Source: Azonexus sp. (lineage in GTDB: Bacteria > Pseudomonadota > Gammaproteobacteria > Burkholderiales > Rhodocyclaceae). Taken from it: 64,000 nt of DNA. Position numbers and translations under genes: made by a program. Positions within the stretch are counted from its first letter, which is position 1. Each line of letters starts with the position of its first letter. The notes below the pieces were generated by a model. It was not told where the DNA came from. It did no database searches and saw only the letters and a list, made by a program, of their open reading frames with translations. Positions 6,588-17,855 of this stretch are shown here, piece after piece. The stretch covers positions 1 through 64,000 of the forward strand of contig NZ_JAKLLH010000007.1 of the NCBI RefSeq assembly GCF_023150235.1, read 5' to 3'.

Positions 6588-8960
6588 CTAAATCGTCGTC
6601 CTGCTGGCCAGTGCATCGATCCGCGCCACCGCCTCGGGTAATTGTTCCGCCGGTACCGGTCGTGAGAACAGGTAGCCCTGGCCGTAGCGGCAGCCCATGC
6701 GACGCAGCAGCTGCAGCTGTTCCTGGGTTTCGATGCCTTCGGCAACGACGGAAAGCTGCAGGCTGTCGGCCATCATGGTGACGGCCTCGACCATCACCCG
6801 GTCATGCGAGGCTTCGTTGAGATCGCGGACGAAGGCCTTGTCGATTTTCAGCGTGTCGAGCTGCAAGGATTTGAGATAGGAGAGGGAGGAATAGCCGGTG
6901 CCGAAGTCGTCGAGGTAAATCCAGCAACCGGCACCGCGTAGCGCCTCGAGCCAGGCTTCAACCGCACGCCGGTCGCCGATCAGGGTGCTTTCCGTGATTT
7001 CCAGCCCGATGCGCGACGGAGGAAGCCCGTGGCGGGCGAGGAGCCGGAGCACGGTTTCCGGGGGCAGGCCGGAGGGAATTTGCCGTGCCGAGACGTTGAC
7101 CGTGAGATTCAGCCCCAGGCCGCGTGCATCCCAGGCCGCGAGCTGGCGGCAGGCGGTTTCCAGGCACCAGAGGCCGATTTCCTCGATCAGCCCGGTTTCT
7201 TCCGCCAGCGGGATGAAACGATCCGGTGCGATCATGCCGAGCGTGGGATGCTGCCAGCGCAGCAGGCATTCGGCGCTACTGACACGATGGTTCCTCAGAT
7301 CGATGATCGGCTGGTAATGCAGGCGCAGTTCGTCGCGCGCGCTGGCGCCGAGCAAGTCGCTGGAGAGTTGTTGCCGCAACTCGACCGCCTCGGCCATCGA
7401 CGGCTCGAAAATTCGCCAGGTATTGCCGCCGTCGCTTTGGGCGCAGGCCAGTGCGAGTTCGGCGTGGCGCAAGAGTTCGGGCAGGGTGCTGCCGTCGGCC
7501 GGGTAACGGGCCAGGCCGATGCTGGCGCGCAGGCCATGCTCGCGGTTTTCCAGACGTACCGGTTCGGAAATGGCTTTTTTCAGCCGCTGGGCCAGCTTGC
7601 CGGCCGAGATGCTGCTCGAAACGCCGGGGAGCAGAATGGCGAAATCGTCGCCACCGAGGCGGGCGACCGTGTCCTCGCTTTTGAGGGCGGCAAGCAGGCG
7701 TGCCGCCATGCCGACCAGCACCTGGTCCCCGACATTGAAACCGAGCGCATCGTTGATTTGGCGAAAACCGTCGAGGTCGAGGAGGAGTAATGCGAATTCC
7801 TCCTCCGGGCGGGTGCCTAGCGTCAGCTTGATCTGCTGCTCGAAGCCGCCACGGTTGGGGAGTCCGGTCAGCGGGTCGGTAATCGCCAGGCGGCGGGCAC
7901 GGGTTTCCGCATCGCGGCGGTCGGTGACGTCGCTGACGATGCCCTGGACCAGATCCGGCCCGACCGGCGTCAGGGAAAAATTGAGCCAGCGCCAGCCGTA
8001 CTCGGGGTGCATCAGCTCGAAGTCGTCGTTGGCATGGATGTTTTCATCCAGGCAGCGTGCCGTCAGTCGGGGCAGGAGGCCACGGTCGGCCCAGGGCAGG
8101 TCGCTCAGGGCCAGGGTTTCGTTGCCGTCGCCGGCTGGCGGCAGGCCGAGCTGGCGCGCCAGGGAGCGATTGTAGGATGTCATCCGGCACTTCCCGTCGG
8201 CGACGAAGATCCCTGATTCGGCGTTCTCGAAAATTCCCCGGTATTTGCGTTCGTCGATTTCCTGCTGGCGGTGCAGGGCCTGCTCGTCGTGGAGACTGGT
8301 CACCAGGCGGGCCGTCAGTGCATTGATGTCGGCGGTGAGGGTGCCGAGAAGATTGTGCTCGTGGCTGAGCGGTGGGTAAAGGCGGGCGCCGGATTCGGCA
8401 TCCAGTTCGTGCAGGCCATGCGAGAGGCGGGCGATGGGACGGATGACCAGGCGGTAGACGGTGAGGGTCAGCGCGGCGGCGACGGCGGCGATCAAAAGGG
8501 CGAACTGCGAGGCGATGTAGACGGTCGAGGTGATGATCCGCTCCTCGATCAAGGTCTGATCCGGATAAAGAACGATGCTGCCGACTCGCTCCTGTTCGTT
8601 GAAGGGGGAGCTGATCTGGCGCTCGAGCGGGGCAGCGGCGGGAGGGGAACGCTCGAGATAGGCCAGGGATTTTTGCTCTTCGCTGATTCTTACGGCGCTG
8701 ATTTCCTGCGTTCGCAGCAAGCCGCGCGCAAGTTCGGCGGCGAGTTGTTCATCCTTGACGAAGCAGGCGATGCGGACAGTGCTTTCAACCGTGTCGATCA
8801 ATTCGCCCAGGCGGCGATAGGCCTCCGATTCGGCTTTTTGCTTGACCAGGACCGAGAGTCCGGCTACCAGGAGTCCGCCGACCAGCAGGGTCATCGCCAC
8901 GATGCTGGCAACAGTGCGGTAGAGCAGGCTGCGCTGCCAGAGCGGCGGGGACGATTTCAT
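6588..8960 (-). CDS. Membrane GGDEF-EAL protein with HAMP and PAS domains
   Basis: A 790-residue c-di-GMP turnover protein. Order: membrane span (about 15-37), periplasmic sensor (38-145), second span (about 150-172), HAMP (to about 225), PAS (about 240-360), GGDEF (about 370-525) and EAL (about 545-785). The cyclase motif is GGDDF, still compatible with activity, but the residues five upstream read SEDT rather than RxxD, so no product-inhibition site is present. The phosphodiesterase signature is ECLLR instead of EALLR; the metal-binding Glu and the downstream NVSARQ, EITES and DDFGTGYSS motifs are kept. Its start overlaps the binding-protein gene by four bases, so the periplasmic protein upstream is probably its input or partner. 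Confidence 0.92.
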   Translation of the reverse strand: MKSSPPLWQRSLLYRTVASIVAMTLLVGGLLVAGLSVLVKQKAESEAYRRLGELIDTVESTVRIACFVKDEQLAAELARGLLRTQEISAVRISEEQKSLAYLERSPPAAAPLERQISSPFNEQERVGSIVLYPDQTLIEERIITSTVYIASQFALLIAAVAAALTLTVYRLVIRPIARLSHGLHELDAESGARLYPPLSHEHNLLGTLTADINALTARLVTSLHDEQALHRQQEIDERKYRGIFENAESGIFVADGKCRMTSYNRSLARQLGLPPAGDGNETLALSDLPWADRGLLPRLTARCLDENIHANDDFELMHPEYGWRWLNFSLTPVGPDLVQGIVSDVTDRRDAETRARRLAITDPLTGLPNRGGFEQQIKLTLGTRPEEEFALLLLDLDGFRQINDALGFNVGDQVLVGMAARLLAALKSEDTVARLGGDDFAILLPGVSSSISAGKLAQRLKKAISEPVRLENREHGLRASIGLARYPADGSTLPELLRHAELALACAQSDGGNTWRIFEPSMAEAVELRQQLSSDLLGASARDELRLHYQPIIDLRNHRVSSAECLLRWQHPTLGMIAPDRFIPLAEETGLIEEIGLWCLETACRQLAAWDARGLGLNLTVNVSARQIPSGLPPETVLRLLARHGLPPSRIGLEITESTLIGDRRAVEAWLEALRGAGCWIYLDDFGTGYSSLSYLKSLQLDTLKIDKAFVRDLNEASHDRVMVEAVTMMADSLQLSVVAEGIETQEQLQLLRRMGCRYGQGYLFSRPVPAEQLPEAVARIDALASRTTI

Positions 8961-9382
8961 CGCTCGCCGAACTCGAAGACCACACGCAAGCGCCGGTCCA
9001 GCTTGGTACGTTCCAGATAGCCGAGCGCGCGCGGGTTGGCGAGTAATTGCTCCTGCAGGCGCTCGCTATTGTCCACGGTTCGGGGGGGCGCCACGCGCCC
9101 GGTAAATACCAGGCGCGCCCAGTAAGCGCGAATCTCGGCGCTGGTCTTGTTCAGCAGGGCTTCGTAAAAGGCGGCATGCTCGGGCGATGCGACCGGCAGA
9201 TCCAGGGGTTCGGCCTGCTGACCGCTGGCCAATTGCCGGTAGCGGCCAAGGAAGATATGGGTCAGCTCGGTCTTGTTCAGGGGGCCGATTTCGCTGTCTG
9301 CGCGCACGGCAACCACCATCTCGGCGTGGGCGGCGGAGAGTGCGAGGAGCAGCAGCAAGGGCAGTGCGTGCAGGCGCGGCAT
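8957..9382 (-). CDS. Small periplasmic phosphate-type substrate-binding protein
   Basis: A 141-residue exported protein with a clear signal peptide (LLLLLALSAAHA, cleavage near residue 20). The rest resembles the short PstS/PBP-like fold proteins found beside sensors: VVAVRADSEIGPLNKTELTHIF, then FLGRY and RALGYLE (first motif spans about residues 23-44). It is too short for a full two-lobed binding protein, and no ABC permease or ATPase is nearby. It overlaps the GGDEF-EAL gene (ATGA) and follows the porin by two bases, so the three form one transcription unit. Confidence 0.78.
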   Translation of the reverse strand: MPRLHALPLLLLLALSAAHAEMVVAVRADSEIGPLNKTELTHIFLGRYRQLASGQQAEPLDLPVASPEHAAFYEALLNKTSAEIRAYWARLVFTGRVAPPRTVDNSERLQEQLLANPRALGYLERTKLDRRLRVVFEFGER

Positions 9383-9384
9383 GG

Positions 9385-10611
9385 TCAGAAAATGAAATCG
9401 AGAACGATGCTGGAAACCCGCGTCCTGCCGTTCCAGGCCTGGTTTTCATTGCGATAGGGAAAGAGCGAGCCGGGTTGGCCCCGGATGATGTCGTGCTGGA
9501 TCTTGAGCGCGAACTGGCTGGCCAGATCCCAGCGCAGACCCAGTGTAGTGGTTTGCTGCTCGCTGTGACTGTCGGCCAGGATGCCGGCAATGCCGGCGTT
9601 GAGACGGTCGAGGTCTGGCGAAATACCCCGGGGAATGCCGGTGTCGAGTTCGCGGGAGCGCGAGCGGATCCAGGAATAACCGACGAAGGGCGTCAGATTG
9701 CCGCGACGGTAGCCGGCCAGGATGTAGGCAGCTCGCCAGTCCTGGAAGGCCGCGGTCGAGTGGCTGGCATGGCTCAGCATGGCCTGAAGTTGTAGCGGAC
9801 CTTCGTCGTATACCGCGCCGAGGGAATGAAAGCGGCTGTTCGAGCCGGCGACGTCGAGACGGCGGGCTGTTTCGCCGGCGGCAGGGAGGCCGGGAGCCAA
9901 CTGGCGCAGTGCGTCACTCACTTCGGCGATCGGCAGATTGTGCTGGAAATGCAGAATCGTGCTGCTCAGGCGGACGGTCCAGGGACCGTGCTGCAGGCTC
10001 AGGTTGCCGCCGGCAAGGCGGGAACCGGCGAGCTGCCAGCGGCGATCGGCCAATGGCAGGTCTTCGTCGAGCTTTCCCCAGTAGAGTTTGCCGCGCAGCA
10101 GGCTGTTGCCGAAGGGATGGGCAAGCTGGAGGTCGGCGCCATCGAGATGCGAGAAAGGCAATACGCCAAAAAAATCGGTCGAGGGGCGCACCGTCAGGTA
10201 GCTGTAACCGACGTGACGGGAGTCGGAATAGAGATAGAAATCCGTCGGCATGCGGCCGACACGGAGGCTGCCAAAAGGCCTGGGTTCGTAGCGGACAAAG
10301 GCCGACATCAATTCGGGGGCGTAGCTGTTGCCGAAGTGGTAACGACTGATCCCTTGGGCGACCAGAGCCAGTTGCTGGCTGATTTGCCAGCTCGCCTGCA
10401 GGCCAAAGAGGCTGTCGGTTTCGCTGCGCCATTGGCCCTGGGTGCCTTTGGGTTGATTCAGATCGCGAACGAAGGCGGCATTGCGGTTGCTCGAGCGCGT
10501 CATGCCGATGCTGCCGAAGCCGTTCAACTGCAGTTCACCGGGAATGGCCGGGTCCGCCTGCGCGGCGGCATTCAATAACAGGAGCAGAAGTGGAAAAAGG
10601 CGGGTGGGCAT
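9385..10611 (-). CDS. Outer-membrane beta-barrel protein (porin-like)
   Basis: A 408-residue protein with a signal peptide (LLLLLLNAAAQA) and alternating hydrophobic/polar strands throughout. It ends in VSSIVLDFIF; a terminal Phe is the usual BAM recognition feature of outer-membrane barrels. Its substrate is unknown. It is the first gene of a three-gene operon with the binding protein and the membrane GGDEF-EAL protein, so outer membrane, periplasm and inner membrane are each represented. It is separated from norB by about 180 bases containing a terminator. Confidence 0.8.
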   Translation of the reverse strand: MPTRLFPLLLLLLNAAAQADPAIPGELQLNGFGSIGMTRSSNRNAAFVRDLNQPKGTQGQWRSETDSLFGLQASWQISQQLALVAQGISRYHFGNSYAPELMSAFVRYEPRPFGSLRVGRMPTDFYLYSDSRHVGYSYLTVRPSTDFFGVLPFSHLDGADLQLAHPFGNSLLRGKLYWGKLDEDLPLADRRWQLAGSRLAGGNLSLQHGPWTVRLSSTILHFQHNLPIAEVSDALRQLAPGLPAAGETARRLDVAGSNSRFHSLGAVYDEGPLQLQAMLSHASHSTAAFQDWRAAYILAGYRRGNLTPFVGYSWIRSRSRELDTGIPRGISPDLDRLNAGIAGILADSHSEQQTTTLGLRWDLASQFALKIQHDIIRGQPGSLFPYRNENQAWNGRTRVSSIVLDFIF

Positions 10612-10738
10612 TGGGTCGGATGGAATTGATTATCCTCCCATAATAACCCGGAAAGTGCCGAAAAGTGCCAGGTGGATAATTCGAGACCCTGGGTGTGAAT
10701 GGCCGATGCTGCGGGTAAGGTGCGATGAAACAAAAAAA

Positions 10739-10760
10739 ACGCGGTACCGAAGTACCGCGT
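10739..10760 (-). terminator. Intrinsic terminator of norCB
   Basis: Nine-base arms ACGCGGTAC / GTACCGCGT around a CGAA tetraloop. On the minus strand the hairpin is followed by a run of eight T (10739-10732 region). It lies 29 bases after the norB stop and separates norCB from the porin operon. Confidence 0.88.
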
Positions 10761-10788
10761 TCCGTGTTGCGGGAGCCGAAGCGCGCCG

Positions 10789-12613
<1,825 letters not shown>

Positions 12614-12651
12614 GGATTTTCCCCCTTTCGGAATATATGTTTGGCCGGCCG

Positions 12652-12693
12652 ATGGTAGTAGGCGACCGGCGGAGCGGCTTTGATATCCGCTAA
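12652..12693 (-). promoter_or_regulatory. norC: Candidate Fnr/DNR-type site and -10 element upstream of norC
   Basis: On the minus strand TTAGC-GGAT-ATCAA (12693-12680) keeps one perfect half (ATCAA) of the TTGAT-N4-ATCAA consensus. TACCAT (12657-12652) could serve as -10. If transcription starts near 12645, the site is centred at -41.5, as for class II Fnr activation. The other half-site is poor, so the call is weak. Confidence 0.3.
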
Positions 12694-12703
12694 AAATGCG
12701 ATG

Positions 12704-12731
12704 CGCAAATGAGGAAAAAAGCTGATTTGCG
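12704..12731. repeat. Inverted repeat CGCAAAT-N14-ATTTGCG in the norC / NYN divergent region
   Basis: Perfect 7-bp arms (12704-12710 and 12725-12731) in an AT-richer stretch about 90-120 bases upstream of norC. Spacing suits a dimeric regulator or a hairpin. The rest of the 365-base divergent gap 12614-12978 holds no gene; a TATACT -10-like hexamer at 12944-12949 probably serves the NYN gene. Confidence 0.45.
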
Positions 12732-12978
12732 GAAAATGCTGTTCTGTTGGAGTTAGGCGACATTACCCCGGTTTGGCTTATTGATCGACGAAATTAATCG
12801 ATTTTTGATCTATTTCGCCGATCTTTTGCCAGGGCTGACCGGAGGCTTGTCGGGCATGCCCGTTGCTAAGGCGAAAGAGGGAGAGGGGACGGAGGGGCGT
12901 TTGCCGGATGCTCGGCTTGGGCGAGGCCGGGGTGGGGACGCGGTATACTGCGCGCTCTTCCAGGGAAGGGTTGTAAAT

Positions 12979-14532
12979 ATGGCAGCAGCCAACGACACCG
13001 CCAGCATGGCGTTATTTTGTGATTTCGAGAACATCGCCCTCGGTGTGCGCGATGCCCAATATGAAAAATTCGATATCAAGCCGGTACTTGAGCGTTTGCT
13101 GGCCAAGGGCAGCATCGTCGTCAAGAAAGCGTATTGCGACTGGGAGCGTTACAAGGGCTTCAAGGCCGCGATGCACGAGGCTAATTTCGAGCTGATCGAA
13201 ATCCCGCACGTCCGCCAGTCGGGCAAGAACTCGGCGGACATCCGCATGGTTGTCGATGCGCTCGATCTTTGCTACACCAAGGCGCACGTCGATACCTTCG
13301 TGATCATTTCCGGCGATTCCGATTTCTCGCCGCTGGTTTCCAAACTGCGCGAAAACGCAAAAAGAGTGATCGGCGTTGGCGTCAAGCAGTCGTGTTCCGA
13401 CCTGCTGGTCACCAATTGCGACGAGTTCATCTATTACGACGATCTGGTGCGCGAGCGCGAGGCGCAGCGCGGCGGCGGCGCCCGGCGCGAGCGCGAGCAG
13501 GGCAAGCGCAGCCCCGAGGAAGAGCAGAAGCGGCGCGAGAAGCTCGAGGAACGCAAGACCCGCGCGGTCGAATTGGCGGCCATGACTTTTGCCGACATGG
13601 TTGCCGACCGGGGTGAAAACGAGCGGATCTGGGCCTCGGTGCTCAAGGAAGTAATCAAGCGGCGCAATCCGGGTTTCAACGAAAGCTATTTTGGTTTCCG
13701 TACTTTCGGCAACTTGCTCGAAGAGGCAGCGCAGCGCGGCTTGCTCAGCGTCGGACGCGATGAAAAATCGGGCAATTATGTGACGCGGGCGCAAGCGCGG
13801 CCGCTGGACAGCGAGAGCGAGGCCGAGGAGGTCGCTGCGATGGGCGCGGCTCCATTGCTCTCCGCCGAGCCGCTGACCGAGCCTTCCGCCGAGGGGTCGG
13901 GGCGTCGACGTGGGCGGGCACGCGGGCGTAAGGGCGAGGTCTCGCCGGTGGAAAACCCTCTGTCCACGGTCGACATGGAAAATGAGCCAAAAACGGGGTC
14001 GGCACTGGTGGAGGAAAGCGATGGGGAACAAAGGGCCGGGTCGATGCCCTTTTTTGCACCGCCCGCCGGGCCGTCGTCCGGTGAGGTGGCAATCCCGGAA
14101 ATGTTCGGAGAGGAGGGGGGGGGAAGGGATGCCGGGCTTTCCGCCGTAAGCCTCGATGTTGTGGAAAAACCCCGGCGTACGCGCAAGCCGGCGCGCAAGG
14201 AAAAGGCCGGAAAGCAAACCGGCGAAGCGCGGGAGCGGCGAGGCAAGGCGGCGGACAAGGATGCCGGGAGTGAGAAGGAGGCCGGGCTGGGTGCGCTTGA
14301 TGATGGTGCGACGGCCGATGCTCCGGTTTTGTCGCCACCGGCTTCGCCTCGGCGTTCGCGAGGGCGGAAAAAGGCGGGCAGCGAAGCTGAATCCGAAATT
14401 GCCGGACTGGCAGCGAGTGCTTCCCCCCCGGTTGTCGAGGCGGCGGGCGAGGTCATTGCGGCGGAGCCGGCGGTGTCGACACGCAAGCGCAATCTGCGTC
14501 CGCGCAAGACCAAGGAGCTTGCTGGCACTTGA
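12979..14532 (+). CDS. NYN-domain / LOTUS (OST-HTH) protein with long disordered tail
   Basis: A 517-residue protein. Residues about 10-150 form a NYN (PIN-like) nuclease domain with acidic positions in FCDFENIALG, SADIRMVVDAL and ISGDSDFSPLV. About 195-270 is a LOTUS/OST-HTH RNA-binding domain (TFADMVADRGENERIWAS, then RNPGFNESYFGFRTF). The last 240 residues are low-complexity, rich in Ala/Glu/Arg/Lys with RRGRARGRKG-type basic blocks. NYN-LOTUS proteins are thought to act on RNA; the substrate is unknown. Start ATG 12979 is preceded by GGGAAGGG; the frame upstream to 12781 is not conserved. A run of nine G at 14115-14123 lies inside the tail coding region. Confidence 0.88.
   Translation: MAAANDTASMALFCDFENIALGVRDAQYEKFDIKPVLERLLAKGSIVVKKAYCDWERYKGFKAAMHEANFELIEIPHVRQSGKNSADIRMVVDALDLCYTKAHVDTFVIISGDSDFSPLVSKLRENAKRVIGVGVKQSCSDLLVTNCDEFIYYDDLVREREAQRGGGARREREQGKRSPEEEQKRREKLEERKTRAVELAAMTFADMVADRGENERIWASVLKEVIKRRNPGFNESYFGFRTFGNLLEEAAQRGLLSVGRDEKSGNYVTRAQARPLDSESEAEEVAAMGAAPLLSAEPLTEPSAEGSGRRRGRARGRKGEVSPVENPLSTVDMENEPKTGSALVEESDGEQRAGSMPFFAPPAGPSSGEVAIPEMFGEEGGGRDAGLSAVSLDVVEKPRRTRKPARKEKAGKQTGEARERRGKAADKDAGSEKEAGLGALDDGATADAPVLSPPASPRRSRGRKKAGSEAESEIAGLAASASPPVVEAAGEVIAAEPAVSTRKRNLRPRKTKELAGT
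13963..14000 (+). repeat. GTCGAC-type short dispersed element, copy B (inside the NYN gene tail)
   Basis: TCCACGGTCGACATGGAAAA, then TGAGCC, AAAAA and CGGGG, in frame in the disordered tail. It resembles the core plus A-rich flank of the intergenic copies; the chance of coincidence is higher here because the DNA is coding. Confidence 0.35.
14115..14123 (+). other. Run of nine G inside the NYN-LOTUS coding region
   Basis: Homopolymer G9 in the disordered-tail coding part. A one-base change in length would shift the frame for the last 135 residues. Such tracts are prone to slippage. Confidence 0.9.
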
Positions 14533-14613
14533 GTGAAGCACACAGGCGCTGCGCGTCGGCAGGTGTTGCCTTCCGGCTGCGCGCTAGTCGGAGAGTTTCC
14601 GCTTTCCGAAATG

Positions 14614-14639
14614 AAAAAACCGCCGTCAGGCGGTTTTTT
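14614..14639. terminator. Bidirectional intrinsic terminator between the NYN gene and panD
   Basis: Stem ACCGCC / GGCGGT with GTCA loop, flanked by A6 on one side and T6 on the other, so it works in both directions. It sits between the convergent NYN gene and panD. Confidence 0.93.
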
Positions 14640-14691
14640 CATGGTGGTCAGGTTGACCGTGGATGGTGCGGGTTGTGTTGCCGTATGCCCT

Positions 14692-15081
14692 TCAGGCGGC
14701 TTCGGCGGCTTGTACCGGGATCTTGTGCCCGCGCCGGGCGATGCGATTCTGCGAATCGACGTAGATCAGGTCCGGTTCGTACTTGGCGATTTCGAGGTCG
14801 TTGTAGATCGCGAAGGTGGCGATGATCAGGATGTCGCCCGGGGCGGCGCGGCGGGCGGCCGAACCGTTGACCGAGATCACGCCCGAACCGCGTTCGGCGC
14901 GAATCGCGTAGGTGGTGAACCGTTCGCCGTTGTTCACGTTCCAGATATCGATCTGTTCGTATTCCTTGATGTTGGCTGCGTCCAGCAGATCCTCATCGAT
15001 GGCGCAGGAACCCTCGTAGTGCAGATCGGCGTGCGTCGTGGTCACGCGATGCAGCTTGGATTTCAGCATTGTTCTCTGCAT
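14692..15081 (-). CDS. panD: Aspartate 1-decarboxylase
   Basis: A 129-residue pyruvoyl enzyme that makes beta-alanine from L-aspartate for pantothenate. The self-cleavage site Gly24-Ser25 is in YEGSCAID, and Lys9 and the [11 protein letters not shown] and [12 protein letters not shown] loops are present. Start ATG 15081 ([11 protein letters not shown]) is the family start; a GTG nine bases upstream is less likely. It is followed on the same strand by the bidirectional terminator and preceded by panC and panB, giving a panBC...D biosynthetic block. Confidence 0.97.
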   Translation of the reverse strand: MQRTMLKSKLHRVTTTHADLHYEGSCAIDEDLLDAANIKEYEQIDIWNVNNGERFTTYAIRAERGSGVISVNGSAARRAAPGDILIIATFAIYNDLEIAKYEPDLIYVDSQNRIARRGHKIPVQAAEAA

Positions 15082-15178
15082 GGCTATCACTCATCCATGG
15101 TTAAGGAAGGTTGGGGAAGCGCATTGTAACGGCAATCGCCCCTCTGTCAACGGGTGTAATTATGAATTTGTGCGCAGC

Positions 15179-16898
<1,720 letters not shown>

Positions 16899-16965
16899 CC
16901 TGAGTCGAAAGTAGGAGTGAAGGTTAGGTGCGGCGTTGCCGCGACGGACGTTGACTGCGTGGACT

Positions 16966-17328
16966 TCAGCTGCGGAAAACGAAATAGACGGCGCCTAGGA
17001 TACACAGAGCCGCCCACAGATAGTCAAGCTTCAGCGGTTGATCCATATAGAAAACGACGAAAGGCACGAACACCACCAGGGTGATCGCCTCCTGCAGGAT
17101 CTTCAACTGGGCGAGGCTCAGTTCGCTGTTGCCGATCCGATTGGCCGGGACCTGCAGCAGGTATTCGAAGAGCGCAATGCCCCACGATAGCAGCGCGGCG
17201 ATCCACCACGGCTTCTCGTTGAGGTGCTTGAGGTGCGAGTACCAGGCGAAAGTCATGAAGACATTCGACAAGGCGAGCAGGATCACGGTTTGCCAAAGGA
17301 CGGGGAGTCCGGTGAGGACGCTGGTCAT
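16966..17328 (-). CDS. DUF486 family small membrane protein
   Basis: A 120-residue protein with four hydrophobic spans, matching the DUF486 family (small DMT-like proteins of unknown function): [18 protein letters not shown] near the start and [18 protein letters not shown] at the end. The true start is ATG 17328 (MTSVLTGLP) with AGGACT upstream; the longer frame covers folK antisense-free shadow sequence. It lies 16 bases after the folK stop on the same strand. Confidence 0.85.
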   Translation of the reverse strand: MTSVLTGLPVLWQTVILLALSNVFMTFAWYSHLKHLNEKPWWIAALLSWGIALFEYLLQVPANRIGNSELSLAQLKILQEAITLVVFVPFVVFYMDQPLKLDYLWAALCILGAVYFVFRS

Positions 17329-17344
17329 TGCTGAGTCCTGACGG

Positions 17345-17827
17345 TCAGAGGCGGACGATGCCCTGATTGGCGACCGCCGGCAGCCAGGCGGCGAGGCTGC
17401 CGCGGCCGGGCAGCGGGAAATCGGCGGCGGGGACGACGTCGGCCAGCGGCTGCAGGACGAAGGCGCGCAGGTGCAGGCGCGGGTGCGGCAACTGCAGGCG
17501 TGGCGTATCCAGCACCAGGTCGGCGTAGAGCAGGATGTCGAGGTCGAGGGTGCGCGGGCCGTTGCGCAGGCTGCGGACGCGGCCGAAGTCCTGCTCGATC
17601 GCGAGTAGCGCGTCGAGCAGCGCCTCCGGCGCCAGCGCAGTTTCGATGCGGGCGGCAGCGTTGATGAATTCGGGCTGCTCGGCGATCCCGACCGGCGCGG
17701 TACGGTAGAGCGCCGAGCGGGCTTGCAGCTGGCTGTGCGGCAGTCGGGAAATTGCCGCGAAAGCGGCGTCGACCGTGGCCACCGGGTCGCCGAGGTTGGC
17801 GCCGAGGGCAAGATAGGCTATTGCCAT
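17345..17827 (-). CDS. folK: 2-amino-4-hydroxy-6-hydroxymethyldihydropteridine pyrophosphokinase
   Basis: A 160-residue HPPK, which pyrophosphorylates hydroxymethyl-dihydropterin in folate synthesis. Signatures: AYLALGANLGDP at the start, LYRTAPVG, and the HPPK motif RNGPRTLDLDILLY (two catalytic Asp). Start ATG 17827 (MAIAYLALG). It follows pcnB by 28 bases, the usual pcnB-folK pairing of proteobacteria. Confidence 0.95.
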   Translation of the reverse strand: MAIAYLALGANLGDPVATVDAAFAAISRLPHSQLQARSALYRTAPVGIAEQPEFINAAARIETALAPEALLDALLAIEQDFGRVRSLRNGPRTLDLDILLYADLVLDTPRLQLPHPRLHLRAFVLQPLADVVPAADFPLPGRGSLAAWLPAVANQGIVRL

Positions 17828-17855
17828 GACGGATTCCTGCGCGGGTGTCCCGGCT

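Noticed and set aside
13012..14541. 509-codon frame antisense to the NYN-LOTUS gene
   Set aside because: No recognisable domain; the plus-strand frame has clear NYN and LOTUS motifs.
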